The notes beneath the pieces are model-generated. The model was not told the DNA's origin and made no database searches. It saw only the letters and a list, made by a program, of their open reading frames with translations. DNA of 57,153 bases from Paenibacillus mesophilus (GTDB lineage: Bacteria > Bacillota > Bacilli > Paenibacillales > NBRC-103111). The first letter of the stretch is position 1. Every line of letters begins with the position of its first letter. The stretch covers positions 1-57,153 of the forward strand of contig NZ_VCRA01000040.1 in the NCBI RefSeq assembly GCF_005938385.1. Direction: 5' to 3'. Shown here piece by piece: positions 18,089 through 25,947 of the stretch. A program made the translations under genes and the position numbers.

Positions 18089-18118
18089 TTGACTTTTTTT
18101 ATAAAAAACATCGATATT
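18089..18118 (+). promoter_or_regulatory. Probable promoter of the GNAT gene
   Basis: TTGACT (18089-18094) is followed 17-18 bases later by CGATAT or GATATT (18112-18118) in a very AT-rich stretch. The first gene of the insert starts about 60 bases downstream. Confidence 0.45.
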
Positions 18119-18176
18119 TTATCTGATATAGTTTCAATACATAATATGGATATCAATATTAAAGGGGATGATTGGA

Positions 18177-19115
18177 TTGGTCCAGATTAGAACTGTCAAG
18201 GAAAACGATAATTTTGACGCGATATATGATCTTATAAATGACACTCTTCAACGATACTCTGGTGATCTTAGGGGCTCATACGGTGTGAAGGGAGAACAAT
18301 TAAAAAAACAATATTGTTATCCAAATTTATCAAATATGGCTTTTATTGCTGTTGAGGACGATACGATTGTTGCTTTCATGGGAGTTATCTCCTCGAAGGT
18401 AACAACGAATGGTCACATTGAATGCGGATTTTTGGTTGGTTACGAAAGTAAACTTGATGAACTCTTAATCAAGTGTGTTGCTTTTGCTCGAGAAAGAGGT
18501 GGCCATAAAATCTATAAATTTACTTCCACAAAGTTCGGTCAAGTAAGAAATAAGGAAATTGCACTATGGGAAAGACTAGGGTTTACTTCCGATGAATATG
18601 CATTAATCACTACGACACTAGATTTAAGAAAATGGAAAGAATCTGAAGACTTTGATGCATCAGGAATAGAATCGGCCATAGAGTTGGACTATGATAACAT
18701 TTTACGAATTTTCATCGAAGATGGGGAACATGAAATGGCTGAATTGTTCCAAAATCAATACTCTCCAACCAAAAATCCTGATCGAGTCGTACTCACTCTT
18801 AGAGATAAAGCAACCAATGAAATTGCTGGTATCGCTTATTACAGGGTTGTCCTGTGCAATAAGGGTACAAAAAATGAGTTCTTCGATGCATCTGCGTTCG
18901 GACTCCATATCAGACCCGAATTTCTTTTGAATCGTCATGAAATAAGAAGGTTCCTGCAAGGTTCCCTAATATCGATGAAACAATTAAATTTATATCATGT
19001 TATTACCAGAATCACGTTGAAAAATTTTCGTGTGTTCGCCGCTATGGTTACCGAGGGATTTCATAATGAACATTTAGAAAGTGCTAATGTACTCCGTCTT
19101 TATAGAAATATATAA
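18177..19115 (+). CDS. GNAT-family N-acetyltransferase in an AT-rich insert
   Basis: A 312-residue protein whose first half is a GNAT domain (VQIRTVKENDNFDAIYDLIND, then FIAVEDDTIVAFMGVI, and CGFLVGYESKLDELLIKCVAFARERGGHKI as the acetyl-CoA region). The second half is less typical and could be a second degenerate GNAT fold. Substrate is unknown. An ATG at 18168 touches the AAGGGG motif directly, so the TTG at 18177, nine bases from it, is the better start and gives the usual GNAT N-terminus MVQIRT. Base composition is clearly more AT-rich than all neighbours, a sign of transfer. A 12-base gap separates it from the next small gene. Confidence 0.78.
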   Translation: MVQIRTVKENDNFDAIYDLINDTLQRYSGDLRGSYGVKGEQLKKQYCYPNLSNMAFIAVEDDTIVAFMGVISSKVTTNGHIECGFLVGYESKLDELLIKCVAFARERGGHKIYKFTSTKFGQVRNKEIALWERLGFTSDEYALITTTLDLRKWKESEDFDASGIESAIELDYDNILRIFIEDGEHEMAELFQNQYSPTKNPDRVVLTLRDKATNEIAGIAYYRVVLCNKGTKNEFFDASAFGLHIRPEFLLNRHEIRRFLQGSLISMKQLNLYHVITRITLKNFRVFAAMVTEGFHNEHLESANVLRLYRNI

Positions 19116-19127
19116 AGGAATATATAT

Positions 19128-19397
19128 ATGGGGAAATATGTGAACGCCAAAGACGTATTGCCGGAGAATTTAATCAAAGAAATTCAAAAATATGTAAAAG
19201 GACAGCATATTTACATTCCACAAACGGAACGTCAAAATTGGGGAACCTCAACTGGAATTCGGAATGAAATGGAACAACGAAATGAGGAAATATCGAGACA
19301 ATACCATGGAGGATTAACTATAGCGGAACTGACTAAATTATACAATTTAAGTGAAGAACGAATAAGAAGTATAATATACGATAGACTGAGTGACTAG
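19128..19397 (+). CDS. CD3324-like small protein (Mor activator-type HTH)
   Basis: An 89-residue protein of a family common in Firmicutes, with YVNAKDVLPENLIKEIQKYVKG and HIYIPQ at the N-terminus and a helix-turn-helix-like C-terminus (GGLTIAELTKLYNLSEERIRSIIYD). Relatives resemble the Mor transcription activator, so DNA binding is likely, but no target is known. It follows the GNAT gene by 12 bases and shares its AT-rich composition. A terminator follows at 19409-19437. Confidence 0.8.
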   Translation: MGKYVNAKDVLPENLIKEIQKYVKGQHIYIPQTERQNWGTSTGIRNEMEQRNEEISRQYHGGLTIAELTKLYNLSEERIRSIIYDRLSD

Positions 19398-19408
19398 GTT
19401 ATGGTTGG

Positions 19409-19437
19409 GGCGCTGTCGATTAAAGTCAGCGCCTTTT
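19409..19437 (+). terminator. Terminator of the AT-rich insert operon
   Basis: GGCGCTG and CAGCGCC form a seven-base stem followed by UUUU. From here to 19645 I see no credible gene; short open frames there lack ribosome sites. Confidence 0.75.
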
Positions 19438-19644
19438 CTGCGTTACCATCAAGCTGATTATAAGAGTCCTGAAATAAAGGACTACTTTGTTTCGGAAGCA
19501 TAAGTTTGCCACAGTAAGTGGTAAGCATAAGCTTATACAATATGGGCTGATCGCGTAGATATGCTCCTTGAGGTGTGTGGGTACCAAGCCGACTATATCG
19601 GCAAGGGAGTGGGAAGGGATTTGGTTTCCTAATACCTGGGATTG

Positions 19645-19704
19645 TCGTATCGCAAATCGGCAAAAAAAGTCCGAACCCTTGTCAAGGTCCGGACTGCATA
19701 TCCA
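19645..19704. repeat. Direct repeat copy 2 flanking the AT-rich insert (terminator of the gene at 19723)
   Basis: The second copy of the 60-bp repeat at 17942-18003. Here its minus-strand terminator (AGTCCGGACC ... GGGTTCGGACT then seven U, 19662-19695) lies correctly about 28 bases after the stop of the minus-strand gene at 19723, so this is likely the original copy. Confidence 0.8.
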
Positions 19705-19722
19705 TATCTCTTATTTGCCAGC

Positions 19723-20485
19723 CTATCCTGCCGCCGAATCCGCCTGCAATGTCTCGTATTTCGTCTCCAACAAGCCGACGGCCTGCTGCTCCAGCCTTTT
19801 CACCGACTGCAAAACTCCGATGGATCGCTCCGCTTGGGCGGGCTGATTCGGCTCGCCTTCGGTCGGGAAAGGAAACATATCGCGCAGTACCAGCAGCTCC
19901 TCGGCCATATTCCGATACAAGCCCGAAGCTTCCCGGCTTAAGCTGCGAATACGTTCGTCCGCCACGGAATCGCCCTGCCAAGTATCGGCCAATTCGGCCA
20001 GAAACGCCGATGCATAATGGCGGGCGTCCTGCACGACCGCGACGTTGTACGCATTCCCGTTCGGTTCGATCTGCGCTCCCCGGAACGCCTCGATCCATGT
20101 ATCGTAAGCGTTCAAGCCGTATACGATTCGTGGTCCGCAAACCTCCTCGCCGCGATAGTGAGCCAAAATCATCTGCAATGCCCCGGTCAAGCCTTCCCGC
20201 GCACCGATCGCTATCGGCGCATCCAGTGCGAGAACGAACAAGTCTTCCAAAATTCCGCGCCCCACATGGTCGTACGGTAGCGCATCGTCCCGGCCGCACT
20301 CGATCGCCATAAGCTTCCGCTCTTCCGGCTCCCCGGCAAATTGTCGTTCAAGCGTAAAACACCTCGCGAATATGTTGTTGACCTGCTGTAATGACTCGGA
20401 AAGGATTGGATTTCTGACAGCGAGACCAAATAAATTTTTCAGCTAGATCATTCGATGGTAATAGACGCGGTTCCACAAACTTCAT
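19723..20485 (-). pseudogene. Frameshifted gene of unknown function
   Basis: The ATG at 20485 begins MKFVEPRLLPSNDLAE, ten bases after the aspartyl-protease stop. The frame then stays in a short 46-codon peptide. One base later the other frame continues as NLFGLAVRNPILSESLQQVN and runs without stop to 19723. The two frames meet at a run of five A (GAAAAATTTATTT, about 20437-20446). One A too many would explain it. Joined, the product would be about 253 residues, with GLNAYDTWIEAF and NVAVVQDARHYASAFLAEL in the second half. This resembles the C-terminal part of BtrH-like/DUF4872 proteins, but I am not sure. A true mutation, a sequencing error or slippage are all possible. From 20310 an internal ATG could also give a shorter protein. 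Confidence 0.6.
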
Positions 20486-20495
20486 GCTGCCATCA

Positions 20496-21371
20496 TCACC
20501 GCTCGAACAAAGCCAGACCGTTCGGATAATCGACCGTAACCCGAAAGTATTGCAGAACACTGCCGCCAAGAGCGCCTTCCACCCTGCGATCCATCAAGTC
20601 GGATATGAATCGGTGGAAATTGTGGTCCGGTCTGAACGTGAACCAAACCGGTCCCACCGTGTATCCCGCGATCGTCACTTCAGGCACTTCGATGATCGGA
20701 AGCCCTGTGCTCTGCTCGGCTTTGTCGATTACGCGCCAATGCGGATTACGCTTCATCCATCTCCTGAACACGGATTCGGTAATAAAGCACGTCCCTCTCT
20801 GTCTGCCCCCGTTATCGTTCAACTCCGCCAGACCTTGATCCGAAACGTTTAGCGTCGCTCCCGTATCAAACAGAAAATCGATAACCTCTCCGTCGATAAC
20901 CGCCTGTATGCGCGGGAAGCTGTTGTTCCGCTTACCGTCGCCGTCCTCTTGGAAGTTTAGACGGACGCAGCGCTCTTTTTGCTCCAGAAGCGACTTTCCC
21001 CCCGCACCGTGATAGATCAATGTTCCGGCAAAGTAGTCGAACGTCCAAACCCGATCGGCAAACCAGGCTTGACCGAGTATCCCGTAACCGCGGTTCATAA
21101 TAATACAAGCTCCGGGCTTGCCTCCGATGATTAAAGGCGGGATCCATGCATCTTCGCGATAATTCGGCAACTCTGCCATGTCGTATCGCGCATCCCCTAC
21201 GGTTCCTTCAAAAGTGGTAAGTCTTGCTCTGCTAACGGCCTCCGGCGTCAATACACAGCCGCCGCCCGTATCCGCAAGCATGTATAGAGTCGATCCATTC
21301 TCGGCGATCGGTTTGACGATGAACCGATTATGTACGAAATCCGCCGGCAGCGCGACGCTTCCATTCTCCAC
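20496..21371 (-). CDS. Retropepsin/pepsin-like aspartyl protease with two DTG motifs
   Basis: A 291-residue protein with two active-site type motifs, LYMLADTGGG near residue 34 and IDFLFDTGAT near residue 170, each followed by a hydrophobic strand, and GYGILGQAWFADR / LGGSVLQYFRVTVDYP at equivalent places in each half. This suggests two retropepsin-like lobes in one chain, similar in plan to pepsin. No signal peptide is seen, so it may act in the cytoplasm. The likely start is GTG at 21371 with AAAGGAG eight bases upstream; a TTG one codon earlier is also open. The next gene follows after ten bases and is frameshifted. Confidence 0.75.
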   Translation of the reverse strand: MENGSVALPADFVHNRFIVKPIAENGSTLYMLADTGGGCVLTPEAVSRARLTTFEGTVGDARYDMAELPNYREDAWIPPLIIGGKPGACIIMNRGYGILGQAWFADRVWTFDYFAGTLIYHGAGGKSLLEQKERCVRLNFQEDGDGKRNNSFPRIQAVIDGEVIDFLFDTGATLNVSDQGLAELNDNGGRQRGTCFITESVFRRWMKRNPHWRVIDKAEQSTGLPIIEVPEVTIAGYTVGPVWFTFRPDHNFHRFISDLMDRRVEGALGGSVLQYFRVTVDYPNGLALFER

Positions 21372-21482
21372 CAAGCATGCTCCTTTCCTTACCTATAAAT
21401 GTAAAAGATGTAACTTATTAGACTCCTTCCAACTGGAAAAAGTTTCATAAGCTTCATCGCGGCGCTCCGATTCCCGTCAACA

Positions 21483-21511
21483 CAAAAACACCTCCTGCTC
21501 GCAAGAGGTGT
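21483..21511 (-). terminator. Terminator of the 92-residue protein gene
   Basis: On the minus strand ACACCTC-N10-GAGGTGT is followed by UUUUG. It lies 19 bases after the stop at 21530. Confidence 0.75.
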
Positions 21512-21529
21512 CTTCGCAGTCGTGCCGGC

Positions 21530-21808
21530 TTAATCCTCGTAATCAGCCAAGCCGTTATCGATCAAATATTTCATCTCCGCATCCAAAATCGCCTCGACCT
21601 TCAGCTCGCTCAGCTTCACATCGGACTGCCCCAGCACATAATCGACGACTTCGTCGCTATCGATCTCTACATCCTTACCGGCGTTTTTTTGCAGCTTGTC
21701 CATATAAGCTTGCTCGTGCTTCAACACGATCCGGATACTTTTCTCGTCCGTTTTCGTAAGGTTAGCTATGTATTGCACCAATTCCTGTTCGTTCAATGTT
21801 TGGCTCAA
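21530..21808 (-). CDS. Small acidic protein of unknown function
   Basis: A 92-residue, mostly helical acidic protein (MSQTLNEQELVQYIANLTKT ... DSDEVVDYVLGQSDVKLSEL ... AEMKYLIDNGLADYED). I do not recognise a named family. The start is TTG at 21808 with GGGGG about ten bases upstream. It follows the flavoprotein gene by 44 bases and ends in a clear terminator, so it is the last gene of the nitroreductase-flavoprotein group. Confidence 0.65.
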   Translation of the reverse strand: MSQTLNEQELVQYIANLTKTDEKSIRIVLKHEQAYMDKLQKNAGKDVEIDSDEVVDYVLGQSDVKLSELKVEAILDAEMKYLIDNGLADYED

Positions 21809-21852
21809 CGGTTGTCATCCCCCAGTCATAATCGTAGTGCCATTGTACCACA

Positions 21853-22995
21853 TTACGACGGGGTTTTCTCGGTTGAAGCATCTTCCCGGCTCCCGATATG
21901 CTCCATAATCCCATGGCACGTCTTATGCAGCCCGGCGATGAAACGGAAAGCCGGTCCGTGGCTGTAAGATGCCAAAGGCCCGGCGAAATAAAGACCTTGC
22001 AGGCCGCTTTCGAAGCAGGCGCCAAGCTTCGGGAACCGTTCCCCGCCCTCAACCTCCCTGGGGATACCGCGAGACAGCTCCGGAGAGAGAAAAGGGACGC
22101 GGTCCAGATCGATCCGATACCCTGTAGCCGCGATCAAATGGTCCACGATGCGGACTTCCCCGTTCGTAAGGCGGAGTCGCAGCTTGCCGTCCGCTGCAGC
22201 CTCGGCGTATTCGATCGAGACATTTCCGGTTTCGCGAACGTTTCCTTCCACATACGGCCGCAGAAAGTGTGCGATGCTCCCCGGGGGCTGAGACCGTCTC
22301 TCCCGCTTCTTCTCGACAGGCAAATCGTAGAAGGCGCTCGCCAGCTCGACGAGCTCCTTCCCCGTCGTGACCGCCTCCCGGTAGTTCGGAGTTTCGCGCC
22401 TGTAGAGCAGCTCCGTATCGGCTCCCTCCTTATAAAGCAAGGCAGCCGCTTCCCAAGCGCTTTGTCCGCTGCCGAGAACCGCCACGCGTTTACCCGAGAA
22501 CGACCGGAAATCGCTGTATCCGAATGTATGCGAAACTAACTCCGGCGGGATTCCGGCCAATACTTCCGGCACGTGGGCGTAATGCTGCAGGCCGGTTGCC
22601 ACGATCGCATTACGGGCGAGGAACAAATTCCCTTCGTCAGTAGAGGCGGCGTATCCACCGGCAGTCGGCTCCAGACGCGTGACCGATTCCACTGTAAATT
22701 CCACACCGGTTTTGATGGCAAACCAAAACGCATAGTCGACGAATACCGGGCGGGGCAGCGGAATGGTCAACTCCGCTCCGGTTTCCTCGCAGTACCGCTC
22801 CAGCGTATAGCGTCCATGAGCGTCGGACAATCGGATCGAATCCGGATACGTGCGTATGAACATCGATTGCGGCATTTGGCGCTTCCAGAAATGCATCGGC
22901 AGTCCGAGCAGCACGTAACTCAATCCCCTGGCTTTCGCGTGGGCGGCCAGCGATATGCCGTACGGACCGGCGCCGATTATGATCAGATCCAGCAT
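21853..22995 (-). CDS. FAD/NAD(P)-binding flavoprotein monooxygenase-like
   Basis: A 380-residue protein with an N-terminal FAD motif LIIIGAGPYGISLAAHA, a second dinucleotide motif VAVLGSGQSAWEAAALL near residue 170, and the ATGYRIDLDRVPFL segment typical of lysine/ornithine N-hydroxylase and flavin monooxygenase relatives. The final part LQGLYFAGPLASYSHGPAFRF fits this family. The substrate is unknown. GGGAGAGG lies a few bases before the ATG. The stop of the nitroreductase gene is 16 bases upstream, so the two redox genes form one transcript. Confidence 0.82.
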   Translation of the reverse strand: MLDLIIIGAGPYGISLAAHAKARGLSYVLLGLPMHFWKRQMPQSMFIRTYPDSIRLSDAHGRYTLERYCEETGAELTIPLPRPVFVDYAFWFAIKTGVEFTVESVTRLEPTAGGYAASTDEGNLFLARNAIVATGLQHYAHVPEVLAGIPPELVSHTFGYSDFRSFSGKRVAVLGSGQSAWEAAALLYKEGADTELLYRRETPNYREAVTTGKELVELASAFYDLPVEKKRERRSQPPGSIAHFLRPYVEGNVRETGNVSIEYAEAAADGKLRLRLTNGEVRIVDHLIAATGYRIDLDRVPFLSPELSRGIPREVEGGERFPKLGACFESGLQGLYFAGPLASYSHGPAFRFIAGLHKTCHGIMEHIGSREDASTEKTPS

Positions 22996-23011
22996 GTCCC
23001 TCTCCCCGTTT

Positions 23012-23749
23012 CTACTCCAAGTCGAAGCCCTTCTCCCTTAAAAAGGCGCGCATATGGTCTCTTTTGCGCACACGGAGACGATTCGCCATCTCTTTCGAAT
23101 ACGTCGTATCGCGATTGCCGCCCGCGCGTGTCAGCGTATATTGCCGCAGCTCCCCATTGTACCGTTCGATTCCTTCCGCAAATGAATCGGAGGTATACCG
23201 TTCCCGGTGCAGTACCGTTTCCACCGGCAGCCGCGGCCGGCTCGTCGGATCCTGGTCGGGATAACCGACGCACATGCCGAACACCGGATACACGTACTTC
23301 GGGAGCTCGAGCAGCCTCGATACGTCCGCCGGATTGTCGCGGATTCCGCCGATATAGACGATGCCCATCCCGAGCGATTCCGCCGCGATGGCGGCATTTT
23401 GCGCGGCGAGAGCGGTATCGACCGTGGCGATAATGAAAATTTCCGTCGAATTCGGCACGCGGCTTTCTTCTACAAGCGAAGCGGCATAATGAATCCGGTT
23501 CAGATCGGCGCACCAGACGAGAAATACCGGACATTCCTCGATATATGCCTGATTGGCCGCATATCGCGCAAGCGAGCGTTTCTTTTCCCGGTCGGTCACG
23601 GCAATGACGCTGTATGCCTGCACATTGCTTGATGTAGATGCCGCCTGGGCCGATTGGACGATCGCAAGCAGCTGCTCCTCGCCGATCGGGTCCGGCTTGA
23701 ATCGGCGGATGGAACGGTGCTGCTTCAACTGTTCGATAATCGCGTTCAT
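23012..23749 (-). CDS. NADPH-dependent nitroreductase family protein (NfsA/NfrA1 type)
   Basis: A 245-residue FMN protein. The N-terminus QLKQHRSIRRFKPDPIGEEQ carries the Arg residues that bind FMN phosphate; AASTSSNVQAYSVI and ESLGMGIVYIGGIRDNP are family stretches, and the C-terminal RPRLPVETVLHRERYTSD is typical of the NfsA/YwcG group. It should reduce nitro compounds, flavin or quinones with NADPH. GAGGGG lies eleven bases before the ATG. Upstream there is a hairpin with a U-run (23784-23824) and a ten-base inverted repeat (23831-23877). Confidence 0.88.
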   Translation of the reverse strand: MNAIIEQLKQHRSIRRFKPDPIGEEQLLAIVQSAQAASTSSNVQAYSVIAVTDREKKRSLARYAANQAYIEECPVFLVWCADLNRIHYAASLVEESRVPNSTEIFIIATVDTALAAQNAAIAAESLGMGIVYIGGIRDNPADVSRLLELPKYVYPVFGMCVGYPDQDPTSRPRLPVETVLHRERYTSDSFAEGIERYNGELRQYTLTRAGGNRDTTYSKEMANRLRVRKRDHMRAFLREKGFDLE

Positions 23750-23783
23750 TCGGGTAAGTCCCCCTCGTTAGTAGTAAGAAAAG

Positions 23784-23824
23784 CAAAAAACCGGCGACAC
23801 AACGCGAGGTCGGTCACCGGTTTT
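23784..23824 (-). terminator. Terminator-like hairpin in the nitroreductase leader
   Basis: On the minus strand AACCGGTGAC and GTCGCCGGTT form a ten-base stem with one mismatch, followed by UUUUU. The nitroreductase gene starts only 35 bases downstream on the same strand, and no gene ends just upstream, so it may act as an attenuator. Confidence 0.6.
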
Positions 23825-23830
23825 CCGGAA

Positions 23831-23877
23831 GATAATATTTACTAAACCTATATTATTACTTTGAATTAAATATTATC
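23831..23877. promoter_or_regulatory. Ten-base inverted repeat upstream of the nitroreductase gene
   Basis: GATAATATTT (23831-23840) is exactly inverted as AAATATTATC (23868-23877), in an AT-rich segment that also would hold the promoter. A repressor site is possible; the 27-base spacer is long for one dimer. Confidence 0.35.
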
Positions 23878-23935
23878 ATCAGTCTCTCCCTCTGTCAACG
23901 CGGTAATTCGGAATTGGGCGCCATCTAGAACAAAT

Positions 23936-23986
23936 CCCCCAGAAGTGAAGCTGTCCTCCGAAGCCGATTCCGATTACTTCTGGGGG
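23936..23986. repeat. Perfect 11-base stem without a U-run
   Basis: CCCCCAGAAGT at 23936-23946 is exactly inverted at 23976-23986 around a 29-base spacer. It lies between the nitroreductase promoter region and the small gene at 24116. No role is evident. The rest of 23987-24115 shows nothing. Confidence 0.5.
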
Positions 23987-24115
23987 AGCCCCCGTTATCC
24001 ACAGAAATTAGCTTCGCATAATTTCCTGTGCAACGAAAGAGCAGCCGCGCCGCATACCCGGCTGCCCTCTTTCCTAGCCATCGTTACAGTAGTCCATTGC
24101 AGCACATACGCCGAT

Positions 24116-24277
24116 CTATTTCATAACGGCTCCCGGCTGGCTGGTCAGCCCTTTTTTCCTATTCTCGACCCATTGACTCATGGAATAGAGCCCTTTGTAG
24201 TTCTGTTTGACAAACTGAATCATCCGTTCCCTGTTCTCCGCTTCCTTGACGAGCTTCGTTTTCACTGCCGTTTGCAT
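24116..24277 (-). CDS. Small basic protein of unknown function (53 residues)
   Basis: A short gene too small for most predictors: MQTAVKTKLVKEAENRERMI, then QFVKQNYKGLYSMSQWVENR and KKGLTSQPGAVMK. The ATG at 24277 has GGAG ten bases upstream, and composition is that of a folded helical peptide rather than noise. No family is recognised. It stands alone between the nitroreductase and the deacetylase. Confidence 0.6.
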   Translation of the reverse strand: MQTAVKTKLVKEAENRERMIQFVKQNYKGLYSMSQWVENRKKGLTSQPGAVMK

Positions 24278-24381
24278 CTTTTACTCACTCCACAACCGTT
24301 TTATTCGCGCACAACATCCAGTCTATTCGCAAGTTGCGTCTTTATTCCCGGCTAATGCAAGTCGAGTGAGCCCTTATTCGA

Positions 24382-25131
24382 TCATTTCTCTACCGCGGCC
24401 GCTTTCCGGTGCGTCAACAGCTCCGAAACGGTTATGAACCGGAAGCCCCTTTGCTTCAATTCCGGTAAAATTTGCTTTAACGCTTCAACCGTCTGCGTTT
24501 TGCCTTCCACATAATCATGGAACAGGACGATGTCTCCGTTGCGGGCGTTTTTCAATACTTTATTGACGATTTTCCCGACGCCAGGCGTGTTCCAGTCTTC
24601 CGTATCCTGATGCCACGACCACATGACCACTTTGTAGCCCGATTTTTTCGAAGCGCTGACGACCTGCTCGTTATAGTACCCCCCCGGCGGGCGAAACAAA
24701 TGCGGCTTCTGCCCGGTCGCCTGAACGATGCTGTGCTCGGTTTTCATAATCTCCGCTTCGATCCCGTCCGCGGAAAGCTTCCTTTTGTTCATATACTTGT
24801 GGGTGAATGTATGATTGGCGATTTCGTGCCCCTCCGCCGTTTCCCTTTGTACGATGGCCGGAAACTTCTCTACTCGCTGGCCGACTACGAAGAACGTCGC
24901 TTTCGCTTCGTACTGCCGCAGCAGGTCCAATATGGCAGGCGTATCTACGGGATCGGGTCCGTCATCGAAGGTGAGGGCGATCACCTTCTCTTCGGTCGGC
25001 ACCTCCCAGACGATTTCTCCGCGAGCTTCATAATATTCCCGCCCTTTCTTCGACGGCTCCGAGTTCGCGGTACTTATTGCTGTTGCGATCAAACACGCCG
25101 TAATGATTGCCGTTCTCCGAAATGTTCCCAT
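24382..25131 (-). CDS. Polysaccharide deacetylase (CE4), exported
   Basis: A 249-residue protein. It opens with a signal-like segment (MGTFRRTAIITACLIATAIS). The NodB domain shows motif 1 ALTFDDGPD, motif 2 HTFTHKYM with the two zinc His, motif 3 RPPGGYYN, motif 4 SWHQDTEDW and motif 5 IVLFHD. It should remove acetyl groups from peptidoglycan or chitin-like polymers outside the membrane. I use the ATG at 25131, which has GGAGG five to six bases upstream; the frame is open further but without a signal. It is a single gene. Confidence 0.92.
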   Translation of the reverse strand: MGTFRRTAIITACLIATAISTANSEPSKKGREYYEARGEIVWEVPTEEKVIALTFDDGPDPVDTPAILDLLRQYEAKATFFVVGQRVEKFPAIVQRETAEGHEIANHTFTHKYMNKRKLSADGIEAEIMKTEHSIVQATGQKPHLFRPPGGYYNEQVVSASKKSGYKVVMWSWHQDTEDWNTPGVGKIVNKVLKNARNGDIVLFHDYVEGKTQTVEALKQILPELKQRGFRFITVSELLTHRKAAAVEK

Positions 25132-25237
25132 TGCGTCCTCCACTCTCGATTCCTCTTTTTTCGCGGTCGGTCTAATGGTAATATCTCCGGAAATTGACAA
25201 CCTATACCTGAGGAATGTCCCGCTCTATACCGGCAAC

Positions 25238-25262
25238 AAAAAAAGCCCCGACTAGCGGGACT
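25238..25262 (-). terminator. Terminator of the GyrI-like gene
   Basis: On the minus strand AGTCCCG-ctag-TCGGGGCT is followed by seven U. It lies about 40 bases after the stop at 25304. Confidence 0.85.
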
Positions 25263-25303
25263 TCTGCCAAGCATCCTCAACAAACGGGTCTACCCGGTCC
25301 GAC

Positions 25304-25813
25304 TCACGAGCCTCCCTGCCGCAGCCGTACGGGAAACCAAACGCTGTACTCCGAGTCCGGACTCGCATTGCCGAGAAACCGCTCGTCATAGTATTCGAAA
25401 TTCCAGCCGGGGACGACTTCATATTCTGGATGCTGTCCAAGCCATGTAGACCAGAAATGCCCGTATGCGGAATTGATATCGTTAATGGTTCCTTTGCAAG
25501 TAACCACTACGTAGCTCGCCTCCGGTATGTCCGCCGACACCATTCCGTGGGGGATATCGCCCGCCTCGGACACTTCGACGCAAGCGACATAATCGATCGG
25601 GTCGCCCGGCTTGAAACCGGGCTTGAATTGCTCCAAACCATACATCTTGCCCGGCACTCGGAACGGAATTTCGTTCGCTCTGGGATTGAACCGTCCCCAT
25701 AGCTTGGACAATTCATTGTCCGCCGGATTGACGCTCTCCGGCGTCCAGCTGATCGGCAAGCCGACAGCTTTGAAGGATGGCTTCTGCACGATTCGAATAT
25801 CGATAATGGGCAT
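25304..25813 (-). CDS. GyrI-like / AraC effector-binding domain protein
   Basis: A 169-residue stand-alone small-molecule binding domain of the SHS2/GyrI type. It opens with the family pattern of a beta strand plus KPSFKAVGLPISW, and closes with the WNFEYYDERFLGN and EYSVWFPVRL strands. Such proteins bind drugs or other hydrophobic ligands; the ligand is unknown. The ATG at 25813 has AGGAG eight bases upstream, better than the GTG two codons earlier. It sits between the deacetylase and the interrupted sigma factor. Confidence 0.82.
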   Translation of the reverse strand: MPIIDIRIVQKPSFKAVGLPISWTPESVNPADNELSKLWGRFNPRANEIPFRVPGKMYGLEQFKPGFKPGDPIDYVACVEVSEAGDIPHGMVSADIPEASYVVVTCKGTINDINSAYGHFWSTWLGQHPEYEVVPGWNFEYYDERFLGNASPDSEYSVWFPVRLRQGGS

Positions 25814-25892
25814 AGTCACGACTCCTCTTCATAGATTCACTCGCGATGGGATTATATCCCATTATATACGAACACCCGTTCCGTATCAAGCT

Positions 25893-25919
25893 AAAAACCG
25901 CCCTTGACGTAAGGGCGGT
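25893..25919 (-). terminator. Terminator after the full-length sigma-factor frame
   Basis: On the minus strand CCGCCCTT-N5-AAGGGCGG is followed by UUUUU. It lies about 30 bases after the second stop codon (25948) rather than after the TAG at 26263, which supports one continuous original gene. Confidence 0.85.
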
Positions 25920-25947
25920 CGCGAAAACGTATGGACCGGTACCTGCT

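Noticed and set aside
19394..19663. 89-codon minus-strand open frame between the insert and the right repeat
   Set aside because: No ribosome site and no family resemblance; it crosses the plus-strand terminator at 19409-19437.
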